Under the pieces are notes generated by a model, which saw only the letters and a program-made list of their open reading frames with translations, did no database searches and was not told the DNA's origin. A stretch of 60,152 nucleotides of DNA from Ignavibacteriota bacterium (GTDB taxonomy: Bacteria > Bacteroidota > Ignavibacteria > Ignavibacteriales > Melioribacteraceae), in NCBI GenBank assembly GCA_013112585.1, contig JABFGH010000030.1:1-60152 (forward strand), in the 5' to 3' direction. Numbering within the stretch: the first letter of the stretch is position 1; each line of letters begins with the position of its first letter. Made by a program: the position numbers and the translations under genes. Below are positions 25,729-34,012 of the stretch, one piece after another.

Positions 25729-26355
25729 CTAATTTCCAATTATTTGCTGACCGAGAAAATCATCTTTTGTAACTACAAATGTTGGAACATTTGCCAGGTA
25801 ATCGTTAATGCTATCAAAATTATTTTTTTTCTGCTGATTGCTTTTCTTTGGTAATAGTACATTCGAAATTTTATTATCGGACTTGTTTTTTTTCACTTCA
25901 GCTCTCTTTAGCTTATCAGTTTCTTCATATAGCTGATTATTTATTTTAGATAATTCAGTTTGTTTGTTTAACTCAGCATTATAATTTTCTTTTAGCTCTA
26001 TCATTTCAGATTGGAGGTTTTGATATTTTTTCAATATCGGATCCGGACTGAACTCGTTGAATAGAAATAAGAAGGCAAAAATGATTGAAGCCGCTGCAGA
26101 AATGTAAAACATGAACTTATATTTCTTATTATTTTTTTCTGGTTTACCCGCATATAAATTAGTAAAGTTCGGATCATCCAATTGAACTTCTAGACTAGTA
26201 TATAAAGCTTTTGCCCCTTGCTTCATTTCTATATACTCAGCAAGTGTATTGCGAGCTTCTTCATTTTGCGATAAAAAATAGAAAAACTCTTGCTGCTCAT
26301 CTATTGGTAATTCATTATCAATAAACTGACTTAGTTTTAATTCATAATCCTGCAT
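25729..26355 (-). CDS. Anti-sigma factor-like membrane protein
   Basis: The 208-residue product has an acidic N-terminal helix bundle (LSQFIDNELPIDEQQEFFYFLSQNEEARNTL) like anti-sigma domains, but without the zinc-binding His-Cys motif. One membrane segment lies at about residues 83-101 (FMFYISAAASIIFAFLFLF). A coiled coil (about 108-152) follows on the far side of the membrane. Its position right after an ECF sigma gene supports the role. It should hold the sigma factor at the inner membrane until a signal releases it. Confidence 0.75.
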   Translation of the reverse strand: MQDYELKLSQFIDNELPIDEQQEFFYFLSQNEEARNTLAEYIEMKQGAKALYTSLEVQLDDPNFTNLYAGKPEKNNKKYKFMFYISAAASIIFAFLFLFNEFSPDPILKKYQNLQSEMIELKENYNAELNKQTELSKINNQLYEETDKLKRAEVKKNKSDNKISNVLLPKKSNQQKKNNFDSINDYLANVPTFVVTKDDFLGQQIIGN

Positions 26356-26412
26356 TGGTTTAACCTGTTTCCTTGTAAATTTTAATTTTCCAAACTATGT
26401 GAGGAACAAAAA

Positions 26413-26907
26413 TCATTTTAAAATTTCTCTTAATCTTTTTCTTACTCTAAACAATTTAATTTTTACATTCTCCAACGACTGGTTAGTTAATTCAGCAATT
26501 TCTTTATATGAATAACCTTCATATTCTTTTAAATAAATCAGTTCGTTTTGCTCCGGTGTTAACATTTTGAGCGCCTCTTTTAATGATATATTCGAATCAT
26601 AATCAATTTCATAATTTTCATTTTGTCTTACTTCCTCAATACCATAGTTTTTGAAACTGCTATGTTGAAGTCTGTTGTAACAATAATTTCTTGTTATTAC
26701 TAACAACCAAGTTTTTTGAGAGCAATCTTGACGGAATGAACTTTTGCTATTGGCATACTTTACAAACACTTCTTGAACTGCATCCTTTGCCTCCTCTTCA
26801 TTATTCAAAATACTCAACGAATATTTGAAGATCTCAATAGAATACTTTTCGTAAAGTTCAGGAAGCGGTAAAAATTCTTTAATATTTTTCAGAGTTTTTA
26901 TGTCCAT
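26413..26907 (-). CDS. ECF-type RNA polymerase sigma factor
   Basis: The 164-residue product has region 2 (EKYSIEIFKYSLSILNNEEEAKDAVQEVFVKYA) and region 4 (MLTPEQNELIYLKEYEGYSYKEIAELTNQSLENVKIKLFRVRKRL) with a typical helix-turn-helix. Length is standard for ECF factors. It should direct RNA polymerase to its own operon promoter and other targets. It is the first gene of a six-gene unit with an anti-sigma factor and four exported proteins. No strong ribosome site precedes the ATG. The promoter would lie in the 26908-26961 gap. Confidence 0.92.
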   Translation of the reverse strand: MDIKTLKNIKEFLPLPELYEKYSIEIFKYSLSILNNEEEAKDAVQEVFVKYANSKSSFRQDCSQKTWLLVITRNYCYNRLQHSSFKNYGIEEVRQNENYEIDYDSNISLKEALKMLTPEQNELIYLKEYEGYSYKEIAELTNQSLENVKIKLFRVRKRLREILK

Positions 26908-26961
26908 CCGTTTAATAAAATAGACCGGTGAGTTAAGGAAAAGTTACAATCGGTTAATAGT

Positions 26962-27240
26962 ATGAATATGGATTTCGTACAGGGTATGCGCAATAAAACC
27001 GAATTAAATGAGTTGCGAAAATTTATGCGAATTAAAAATGTAAAAGTCTTATACATCAAGAAAGAAATATCTACAAAAGCAATGTTCTATGTTGAACAAA
27101 ATTATTTAAGTCATTCACTTCAATTAGCCGATGCTTTAATAGCCGCAACTGCCTCATCAAATGGATTACCAATATTTACGGCTAATGACAAACATTATAA
27201 AATTATAAAAGAATTGGATGTGAAGAGGTTTCGACCGTAG
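26962..27240 (+). pseudogene. Truncated PIN-domain (VapC-like) toxin
   Basis: The 92-codon frame reads DFVQGMRNKTELNELRKF, then SHSLQLADALIAATASSNGLPIFTANDKHY. This is the middle and end of a VapC PIN ribonuclease: the E/D-x-x-QG block, LADALIAATA and FTANDKH are in order. The first 40 or so residues, including the first catalytic Asp, are missing, and no antitoxin gene is upstream, where the ECF sigma gene starts divergently. It is a remnant and should be inactive. Confidence 0.8.
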
Positions 27241-27271
27241 TTTGATTGTATGATTATCCCAAAGTTAGTAT

Positions 27272-28018
27272 TTAACTTGCAATTTTCAATTTGAGGTTTG
27301 GATACTCATTCCACTCTTTGCCGGATAGGAGTCTGCCGTTACTTTTCTTATTTCTTTTAACTCCATCCTCACCCCATGCTCCCCACTGCTTAAAGAAAAA
27401 TGCGGCATTTTGTTCTTTGCACTGCTTCCTAACATTTTCTGCCCACTCAGGTTTCATTGGTCTTGCCTTAGGACCGCTTTCTCCGCCTACGATTACCCAA
27501 TCAATTCCTGATAAATTAATTTTACCTATGTCTTCTAATAGCGGTTCTACAGATAAAAATTTAATTGATGCATTTAGTCTTCTCAATTTATCGATTCGCG
27601 GCAAGCCATCCTTTCTATTTTCAACTGTTACACCGAGCCAGATATTTTGAGGAATATTTTTGTTTGCTAAATACTCAAACATTCTATCTTCACGCTTTGT
27701 TAATATTTGATAAATATGCTGCGGTGTCTGCTCAATAACTTCAAAAATTTCATCTAAAAACTTATTAGGCATTTGCTCATGAAATAGATCACTCATTGAA
27801 TTAACGAAATACTTAGTCGGCTTTTTCTTTTTTAAAGGCTGCTTTAGTCTTTCGGACATCATTGAAAATTCGAACCCATTATCGTAGCCCGGCGCACCCA
27901 TCGCTTTTAATCTTATAGCCATAGTTTCCGCATAACAATTTTTACAGCCAGCCGATACTTTGTTACAACCTGTTGACGGATTCCAGGTTTCTTCTGTCCA
28001 TTCTATTTTTGATTTCAT
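27272..28018 (-). CDS. DUF5131 (phage Gp37/Gp68-like) protein
   Basis: The 248-residue product begins KIEWTEETWNPSTGCNKVSAGCKNCYAE, the cysteine signature of the DUF5131/Gp37Gp68 family. KYFVNSMSDLFHE, IYQILTKREDRM, NIWLGVTVENRKD and WVIVGGESGPKARPM follow, all family blocks. The CxxC-type cysteines suggest an iron-sulfur cluster and kinship to radical-SAM barrels; the reaction is not known. It is the last gene of a six-gene minus-strand group, 64 bases after the preceding stop. Homologues occur in phages and mobile islands, so transfer is likely. Confidence 0.9.
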   Translation of the reverse strand: MKSKIEWTEETWNPSTGCNKVSAGCKNCYAETMAIRLKAMGAPGYDNGFEFSMMSERLKQPLKKKKPTKYFVNSMSDLFHEQMPNKFLDEIFEVIEQTPQHIYQILTKREDRMFEYLANKNIPQNIWLGVTVENRKDGLPRIDKLRRLNASIKFLSVEPLLEDIGKINLSGIDWVIVGGESGPKARPMKPEWAENVRKQCKEQNAAFFFKQWGAWGEDGVKRNKKSNGRLLSGKEWNEYPNLKLKIAS

Positions 28019-28082
28019 TTAAATTAGTTTTATAGTTGAAGATAGAGAGGGTTTTGCTCGCAGGAAATGGAAAAATTATAAA

Positions 28083-29171
28083 TTATTCATAATCAAATAA
28101 AATGATTCCCCCAAAATTTTTCCTTTTTACTTTTTTTATAATTTCTATTTCTTCAACTTTAATATCTTCGAAAATTGATTTGGGATTATTTCGAACATAG
28201 GTCCAGAAATATTCATCTAAATTACTTTTTGCTTTTTTAGAACTATCAATAATAGACTTAGGGTTAATAAAAGCCTCTGATAGAGGAGCAATAAAGTTCA
28301 TAGAGGGATTATCTATAAACGAAAGAGGTATAGTTTTTTCATATGGGCTACCATAAAATAACCTGGTTAAAAAGAGAGTAAATAAAAGAATATCTAGTTC
28401 GCTTTTTCTTTCAGTTGTATTGGATAAAAAATGCAACACAACATCTTTGGGATCCTTTGTAGAATTCTCTAACACATTCCCTAAAATTTTGATTATTTTC
28501 ACCCAATATTTTAAACGTTGTTCTTTAAAATCTTCTTTATCAATTATTTTTGATATCTCATGATTAATTTGAGGTAGGTTTAAAAAAGGATCATCCTCTT
28601 TAACCATAAGAATAAAGTTTTTAAGCTCAGCGACAGTATTTTGTTCCTCGGGAAAATATTTAATAAACTCTAACATTGCTTTTGCCGATTTTTTCCCATT
28701 ACGAACTTCTCTAATAAATTCCACAGCTTTTTGTATATATAGAAATTCATACATTGGGTTTTTAGTAACACCATACTTTTGTGGGTTTTCACTAATTAGA
28801 TAGAGAAAAAATGCAATGCCCCAGTTCTTGTAACTTTCAACATCACCTTCAAAATAATTATTTACTTTTTTATAATAGCTATTATAAAATTCTTCAATTT
28901 TATTATTATGAATTCTTAATTCGCTTGCAGTAATTAAGGCGAGATATATAAATGGTAATATCTTTTTATCGCTGCTTTTTGATTTGATAATAAAGGAATA
29001 AAAACCGATTGAATTTGCTAAGAAACGACTTTTTGAAAAAGCTTCTGAAACAATATCTTCTATTTCATTTTTTTTAACATTTGAAGGTTTAGTATCATCT
29101 AAAATAGATTCATTTGTTGCATATAAAGGCAGAGTTGGCTCACCAACAGTATCTTTTTTCTTCCCAGGCAT
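28083..29171 (-). CDS. Unknown 362-residue helical protein of the helicase operon
   Basis: I do not recognise this protein. It begins MPGKKKDTVGEPTLPLY with a disordered, basic leader, then is largely helical and charged with no signal peptide, membrane segment or catalytic motif. Its start abuts the preceding stop with no gap, so it is translated with the 102-residue protein. Composition is more AT-rich and lysine-rich than housekeeping genes here. It is most simply a cytoplasmic partner of the operon's helicase or methyltransferase-like protein, which is inference from position. Confidence 0.65.
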   Translation of the reverse strand: MPGKKKDTVGEPTLPLYATNESILDDTKPSNVKKNEIEDIVSEAFSKSRFLANSIGFYSFIIKSKSSDKKILPFIYLALITASELRIHNNKIEEFYNSYYKKVNNYFEGDVESYKNWGIAFFLYLISENPQKYGVTKNPMYEFLYIQKAVEFIREVRNGKKSAKAMLEFIKYFPEEQNTVAELKNFILMVKEDDPFLNLPQINHEISKIIDKEDFKEQRLKYWVKIIKILGNVLENSTKDPKDVVLHFLSNTTERKSELDILLFTLFLTRLFYGSPYEKTIPLSFIDNPSMNFIAPLSEAFINPKSIIDSSKKAKSNLDEYFWTYVRNNPKSIFEDIKVEEIEIIKKVKRKNFGGIILFDYE

Positions 29172-29480
29172 TTAAATATCCCCCCTTTTTAACAATTCCT
29201 TTGTTTCATAAAACATGTTTTGGAATTGATCAAGACTTTCCTTTGCTTCTTTTGTTAATGGTAATGTCATACTAATATGATTAAAAAAAACATATCCCAT
29301 AAAATTTTTCCCGAGCTTATTATACCTGATATCTAACTTCATCCAGATACTTGGATTCCCATTTCTTTTTGTTACTTGAAATTTATTTGGGAAATCGGAA
29401 ATCGCATTAGCATTACTAAGAAGCATCTTTTGCTTATTTGAAAATTCCCAGAATTTATCTATTGAAAGTCCAATCCACAT
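29172..29480 (-). CDS. Unknown small protein of the helicase operon
   Basis: The 102-residue product (MWIGLSIDKFWEFSNKQKML) is not recognised. It has no signal peptide or membrane segment. It lies eight bases after the helicase gene and directly abuts the 362-residue gene, so the three are translated from one message. Length and strand agree with a genuine gene. The spacing suggests a stoichiometric partner of the neighbouring protein. Confidence 0.65.
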   Translation of the reverse strand: MWIGLSIDKFWEFSNKQKMLLSNANAISDFPNKFQVTKRNGNPSIWMKLDIRYNKLGKNFMGYVFFNHISMTLPLTKEAKESLDQFQNMFYETKELLKRGDI

Positions 29481-29488
29481 ACTTACTC

Positions 29489-30667
29489 CTAAATTTTATA
29501 TCTTTCACATTTTATGTTTTTGATTTTATCTAAAAAATCTTTTTGATTTTCTGAAATAAATACTGCTACCGAACGACGCGCCCTAGTTATAGCTGTAAAT
29601 ATTATTTGTTCATAATTGCTTGGCTTGTTATTTTTTAATTCATCATAATTTAAAAATGGAATAACGACATAATCAAACTCCAGTCCTTTAGCAGAAAACA
29701 TTGTCATGATTATCGGATCTGGCTCACCAAAAACATTTCTATCATTCTGCATTGTTCCATTACCAGCATATTCGAGCTGAAATTGATTTTCACTAAATAT
29801 ACTTCTCACTTTATTCATAACAACATTATCTTGAACCAGTATACCAACCTTGGGAGTTTTATCAGGCATTGAGTCGATATATGCTTGAACTTGTTTAATG
29901 ATATATTTTCCAATATTACCTTCACTTTCAGCAATAAAAATTCTAACTTTTTCAGGTTCTCCATCCAAAATAGCTGAAGATAATGGTTCTTGATCTCTAT
30001 TTTTATAGAAAGGGTTAGCTAATTCTGCAACCGGAGGCTGATTACGATAGTTACCCGTTATATCTTTTCTTTCAATTTTACGCTTATGGTCTATTCTCAT
30101 TTTGCCAATTATTTCAGTTGTTGAATGTCCATGGTCATATAATGTTTGTGCATCATCCGCAAATAAAGTTAACCTTTCCGCGTAATGTGCAATAAAATCT
30201 AAATGCCCTGAGTGAAAATCTTGGGTTTCATCCGCAATAATAAAGTTAAGTGTGTCCAGATGCTCACTAGACCATTGAGCTGAATGGTTGGCTGAATTCA
30301 CAAATTCTTCGTCATGTGCATTCCATGGAACTGTTATACCAGAAACTTGTTTTACATATTCAAAAATGCCTCTAGCTGTAATAGTAGATATGGAAGTGTC
30401 AGAACTGCTAGTTAGATGTCTCGTCAAATAATTTTTTAAGATATTCGCATAAGTTAGTAACTCACCTTTTTTATTACCTTGAGCCTTAAATCTATAAACA
30501 GCAAGTATAGTTTTACCTGAACCTGCGGGACCAGAAACAAGCAAGTCTTCTGATATCGGATATTGTAAAATTGCAGGTTGCTCATTTTTTAATTCTGTAA
30601 CATCAGGTAAAAAATTTCTTTCATATAAAGGTTTCGTAGCCATTTTAATTAAATATGCCTTTGCCAT
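29489..30667 (-). CDS. Compact UvrD-like SF1 helicase/ATPase
   Basis: The product is about 392 residues from the ATG at 30667, eight bases after the preceding stop; an in-frame TTG at 30703 overlaps that gene. Walker A is GPAGSGKT (about residue 47), and motif II is FIIADETQDF. Motif III-like FADDAQTLYDHG, motif IV-like NYRNQPPVAELA, motif V TMFSAKGLEFDYVVIP and motif VI FTAITRARRSVAVF follow in order. All SF1A blocks are present in little more than half the length of UvrD, so the accessory 1B/2B domains are reduced. It should translocate on or unwind DNA or RNA. The context is a defence-like or modification operon. Confidence 0.88.
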   Translation of the reverse strand: MAKAYLIKMATKPLYERNFLPDVTELKNEQPAILQYPISEDLLVSGPAGSGKTILAVYRFKAQGNKKGELLTYANILKNYLTRHLTSSSDTSISTITARGIFEYVKQVSGITVPWNAHDEEFVNSANHSAQWSSEHLDTLNFIIADETQDFHSGHLDFIAHYAERLTLFADDAQTLYDHGHSTTEIIGKMRIDHKRKIERKDITGNYRNQPPVAELANPFYKNRDQEPLSSAILDGEPEKVRIFIAESEGNIGKYIIKQVQAYIDSMPDKTPKVGILVQDNVVMNKVRSIFSENQFQLEYAGNGTMQNDRNVFGEPDPIIMTMFSAKGLEFDYVVIPFLNYDELKNNKPSNYEQIIFTAITRARRSVAVFISENQKDFLDKIKNIKCERYKI

Positions 30668-30675
30668 ATAATTAT

Positions 30676-31599
30676 TTATCCCTTTTTCAAAATAATACTC
30701 CAATAACTTCTAGCCCCACCACGAGGATAAAGACCGTCTTCCTCTCTTGACGGATCAAATAACTTATCTTGAATAAAATAGCATCTTGGCAAAGCATTAG
30801 TTACTGAATCTTTTCTAAGTTCTTGGAGTATTTCTTTGTTAATGATTGACTGAGATAGATCGTTTATAAAACTAGAGATTTCAGCATAGTTTAAATCTAT
30901 TATAATAAAAATTGCCCCTTGAGCAAGTTCATTCCAAATTTTAATCAAATTCATTTTTAATATTTCTTTACCCTCATCTGTTGCCTCATTAATTGTATTC
31001 TGTAAAACTAAAACATCTAATCTTTTTATTGTACTGCTAACACTAATTTTTTTATCCCATAAATTCACAATTGTAGATTCTATCTTAAAATTCCCCGGAT
31101 AATAATTTTTTATTAGTGGTTCAGTGACAGAGCTTCTTTCAGTATTCCAGTGGGTCGTAGAGTCAAATACTGTAACATTAATATTTATAATATTCTTTTT
31201 TTGAATAGATACATATTTGGTTAATCCTACTAATTCGGGTAACGCACCACCGCCCAAAAACCCAACATTTAATTCTTCTATTTTATCGAGGATACTATTC
31301 CTATTTACATTTAAAACATGATAAATAGGATGAATATAATAAGGAAAATAACTTAACATATAAGCTGCCCTTACATATCGGTCTGCATAATCTACTTTAA
31401 TTGGATAATTTTTATAGGCTTGCCAAAGCTCTATCACCTTATCCTTTAATCCGGCAAGCAAATAATCTATGTTTGGAGTCTCACATTTGCAAACCTCACA
31501 AATACCAACAGTTTGTGCATCACCTCCCTGTTGTAAAGATATTCTACTTTCTAATAAATCTGTAATCTTTTCAAGTAATATTTTATATTCACATTCCAT
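30676..31599 (-). CDS. Methyltransferase-like protein with N-terminal cysteine cluster
   Basis: The 307-residue product has a CEVCKCE cysteine cluster at about residues 34-40 that could bind zinc. It then has a Rossmann-type glycine motif VGFLGGGALPELVGL (about 112-126) and an acidic strand end ITVFDST-like (VTVFDSTTHW). DVLVLQNTINEATD resembles the post-motif region of class I methyltransferases. I infer an S-adenosylmethionine-dependent methyltransferase fold; the catalytic motif and substrate are not identifiable. It lies 10 bases after DUF1848 and eight before the helicase. No strong ribosome site precedes the ATG, so coupling is probable. Confidence 0.6.
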   Translation of the reverse strand: MECEYKILLEKITDLLESRISLQQGGDAQTVGICEVCKCETPNIDYLLAGLKDKVIELWQAYKNYPIKVDYADRYVRAAYMLSYFPYYIHPIYHVLNVNRNSILDKIEELNVGFLGGGALPELVGLTKYVSIQKKNIININVTVFDSTTHWNTERSSVTEPLIKNYYPGNFKIESTIVNLWDKKISVSSTIKRLDVLVLQNTINEATDEGKEILKMNLIKIWNELAQGAIFIIIDLNYAEISSFINDLSQSIINKEILQELRKDSVTNALPRCYFIQDKLFDPSREEDGLYPRGGARSYWSIILKKG

Positions 31600-31609
31600 A
31601 ACAAATTAT

Positions 31610-32572
31610 TTATCTATTTGAAAAAAGATCAAGTTCAGTTTCTCGATTACGTTGAAGCTCTTTTATCTTTTCTAAAATGGCTTCAGGTAATTCATGCTTG
31701 ACAATGGATGAAAAACACGAATCATGTTTTTGCTTGTTATTTAAAGCTGCTTTATGGCTTGTAGTTGCATAACAATATTCACATCCCATTAAACAAGTAT
31801 CATTCATACCAATATCTCGGCTAATCATACAGCCGCAAGCAAGTCTTTGTGTTTTATCTTTTTTATATAATAAGTCAATTTTCAATTCATTTTTTAAAAT
31901 ATCATCATCAATACATTTACCCGGTTTAATTCCTAAGTAGCTATAATTTTTTGATTCAGCGCAACTTTGAACTTCCATATTATTTTGGGTAGCGATATCT
32001 ACAATATTTTTGAGTAATCGTTCAATATCGCTATGCTCTTCTTGATTAGGAGTATAATTTGTATCTAACTTCTGCAATCTTCTTAATGTTTTTCTATAAT
32101 CATCAATAATGCTAATCACAACTCTTTTGCTGTATCCTTTTAAATGATTGGAAATATTTTGGAAGTTATTGTTATGATACTCTTCTGTTAAATCATCCGT
32201 AAGTAGAATTGGGTCATAACGCCAGATGGTTTTTCCACTTCCTATCCGTTTCGACAATTCTATAAAAGTTTTTAAAGCATTTTCTAATGAAGGGTTGTTA
32301 GGTTCATAATGTTTAGGGAAATTATTAATAGTGAATTGGAAATAATATTTATAACCAAGATTATCAATTTCATTTAAATAATTAAACAATGGACGAGGAT
32401 TACGAGTCCAAAAAATAATCGCGTCAACTGCTTCTGGTTTCAAATCAATTACAGATATTTGTTTGCTATTAAAAGGATTCGGAACTGTGCAGTAACCTTC
32501 TTTTATTCTATTATAAAACCATTTCGAATAATAGGCAGGAATATCTGTTCTTCTACTTGCTGAAATAATCAT
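31610..32572 (-). CDS. DUF1848 family iron-sulfur protein
   Basis: The 320-residue product begins MIISASRRTDIPAYYSKWF and contains AIIFWTRNPRPL, KTIWRYDPILLT and a late cysteine cluster CGCMISRDIGMNDTCLMGCEYCYA. These are the hallmarks of DUF1848. The cysteines should hold an iron-sulfur cluster; the family is often grouped with radical-SAM or SplB-like barrels, with no proven reaction. It is the first gene of a six-gene operon that ends with DUF5131, which has a similar GCxxCYA motif. A promoter-like pair lies just upstream. Confidence 0.9.
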   Translation of the reverse strand: MIISASRRTDIPAYYSKWFYNRIKEGYCTVPNPFNSKQISVIDLKPEAVDAIIFWTRNPRPLFNYLNEIDNLGYKYYFQFTINNFPKHYEPNNPSLENALKTFIELSKRIGSGKTIWRYDPILLTDDLTEEYHNNNFQNISNHLKGYSKRVVISIIDDYRKTLRRLQKLDTNYTPNQEEHSDIERLLKNIVDIATQNNMEVQSCAESKNYSYLGIKPGKCIDDDILKNELKIDLLYKKDKTQRLACGCMISRDIGMNDTCLMGCEYCYATTSHKAALNNKQKHDSCFSSIVKHELPEAILEKIKELQRNRETELDLFSNR

Positions 32573-32595
32573 TTTAACATTTAAATTTTATTTTG

Positions 32596-32624
32596 AAAAT
32601 AACTTAATAGCTCTTTTAAGTCAA
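32596..32624 (-). promoter_or_regulatory. Probable promoter of the DUF1848-helicase-DUF5131 operon
   Basis: On the minus strand TTGACT (32619-32624) and TATTTT (32596-32601) are separated by exactly 17 bases, 24 bases before the DUF1848 start. The -35 is near consensus and the -10 is acceptable. No strong ribosome site lies between it and the ATG, suggesting a short leader. Confidence 0.45.
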
Positions 32625-32671
32625 AGATTAATATACAATTTTGCGTGAATTCGATTACTTCTTGTTCTTTC

Positions 32672-33091
32672 TCACTCCCCATTAACAGTAACAACAATTT
32701 TTCTTGCGCCGCCGTAATCGCGGTGCTCGCAGAGATAAATGCCTTGCCAGGTGCCCATATTTAGTCTGCCGTTTTTAATTGGTATTGTTAATGACGGACC
32801 AAGCAGTGATGATTTAATATGTGCCGGCATGTCGTCAGGTCCTTCCATTGTGTGCTGATAATAAGGGGCATTTTCGGGAACCATTTTATTAAAATGTTTT
32901 TCCATATCGGAACGGACATCAGGCGAAACATTTTCGTTTAAGGTTAATGATGCCGATGTGTGCTTGATGAAAATATTTGCAATGCCGATTTTCACATTTT
33001 CAATTTCGGGTACTTGCTGTTCAATATCGTGAGTGATAATATGAAACCCGCGGGGTTTGGGTTTTAGTGTAATTTCTTTTTGTGTCCACAT
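32672..33091 (-). CDS. YjbQ/UPF0047 family protein
   Basis: The 139-residue product contains NIFIKHTSASLTLNENVSPDVRSD, then NMGTWQGIYLCEHRDYGGARKIVVTV, which define the YjbQ (UPF0047) family. Conserved His residues (KHTSAS, CEHRD) fit the proposed metal or phosphate site. Family members are reported to have secondary thiamine-phosphate synthase activity; the physiological role is unclear. The first 20 codons are duplicated about 2.1 kb away as part of a direct repeat. It is cytoplasmic and not obviously in an operon. Confidence 0.9.
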   Translation of the reverse strand: MWTQKEITLKPKPRGFHIITHDIEQQVPEIENVKIGIANIFIKHTSASLTLNENVSPDVRSDMEKHFNKMVPENAPYYQHTMEGPDDMPAHIKSSLLGPSLTIPIKNGRLNMGTWQGIYLCEHRDYGGARKIVVTVNGE

Positions 33092-33250
33092 AATTTCATT
33101 GTCATTTTGTTGTTATTAAACCATAAACTGCAATTTTAATCGTAACAGTATTTATCTATTGTTATTTTATAGTCATTGGTCATTTGTGGTCATTGGGTCA
33201 TTTGTTGTTAGAACCAATTGTTTTAATATAATTGTTTAATTTTATTCCTA
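33032..33250. repeat. 219-bp direct repeat, copy 1
   Basis: This copy is identical to 35151-35369 except for one base (C at 33121, T at 35240). It contains the first 20 codons of yjbQ, the intergenic region with GTCATT repeats, and the last 17 or so codons of a four-helix-bundle gene, whose intact copy is at 35317. It ends exactly where the ABC ATPase gene stops. The two copies bracket about 1.9 kb. Confidence 0.97.
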
Positions 33251-34012
33251 TTACTTAAAACTATTACCGTTATCCTTATCTTCAATAATTTCATTTATTA
33301 AAGTACTTATTTCAGATCCAATAGAATCCATATAAAGTTTTTCAAGTTCATTTTTACTCTTACCATAAATATTTTTATGCATGGAAATTTGTGTATCATG
33401 TAATATGATTACCGAATTACATAGGTTTTCAATAAGATCAATTATATGTGTTGTTAATATAATGGTGGACCCCGATTCCGCTAATAAAATCAAAAAACGC
33501 TTCAATGCTATGATGCTGGTTGTATCAAGACCAGAAGCCGGTTCATCAAGTAATAGAACTTTGGGCGATTGAACTAAAGCTATAATAATTGAGATCTTAT
33601 GTTTCATTCCATGTGAGTAATCTTTGATTAAATAATCTTTTTGTTTTTCTAAATTAAATAGTTTAAGTAAAAGTAAAATTTTCTTTTCTACGGTATTAAA
33701 CGGAATTTTTTGAATATCCATGATAAACTTAATGAATTCAAAACCGGTTAAAAATTCATATACAAAAGGATTATCAGGAAGCAATAATAAATTACTCCTT
33801 CCCTCTTTTAGAAATTCATGATTCAGCATTCCATTAATTTTAATTTCCCCTTCGTACTCTATGTTACCTGCTATTGTGTTAAGTAAAGTAGTTTTTCCAG
33901 CACCATTTGAACCTAGGATACCAAGAATCGAGCCGGGTTCGGCTTCAAACGAAATGTTGTTAAGTACTTCTAATTTATCATATGATTTGTTGAGGTTTTT
34001 GATTTTTAACAT
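33251..34012 (-). CDS. ABC transporter ATP-binding protein
   Basis: The product is 253 residues from the ATG at 34012, which overlaps the permease stop (ATGTTAA) and has AAGG upstream. Walker A is LGSNGAGKTTLLN, the signature is KDYSHGMKHK (a variant of LSGGQ with YSHGM), and Walker B is PKVLLLDEPASGLD. A switch histidine follows (TTHI). It should power the permease encoded just upstream, in a bacitracin/antibiotic-type or ABC-2 exporter. The stop codon abuts the 219-bp repeat, so the segment's end defines the end of this gene. Confidence 0.9.
   Translation of the reverse strand: MLKIKNLNKSYDKLEVLNNISFEAEPGSILGILGSNGAGKTTLLNTIAGNIEYEGEIKINGMLNHEFLKEGRSNLLLLPDNPFVYEFLTGFEFIKFIMDIQKIPFNTVEKKILLLLKLFNLEKQKDYLIKDYSHGMKHKISIIIALVQSPKVLLLDEPASGLDTTSIIALKRFLILLAESGSTIILTTHIIDLIENLCNSVIILHDTQISMHKNIYGKSKNELEKLYMDSIGSEISTLINEIIEDKDNGNSFK

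Noticed and set aside
29172-30703. A known BREX, DISARM or Zorya defence system in the helicase operon.
   Set aside because: No PglX/PglZ, DrmA-type, or MotAB-like genes are present; the helicase is the short UvrD type and the rest are unfamiliar.
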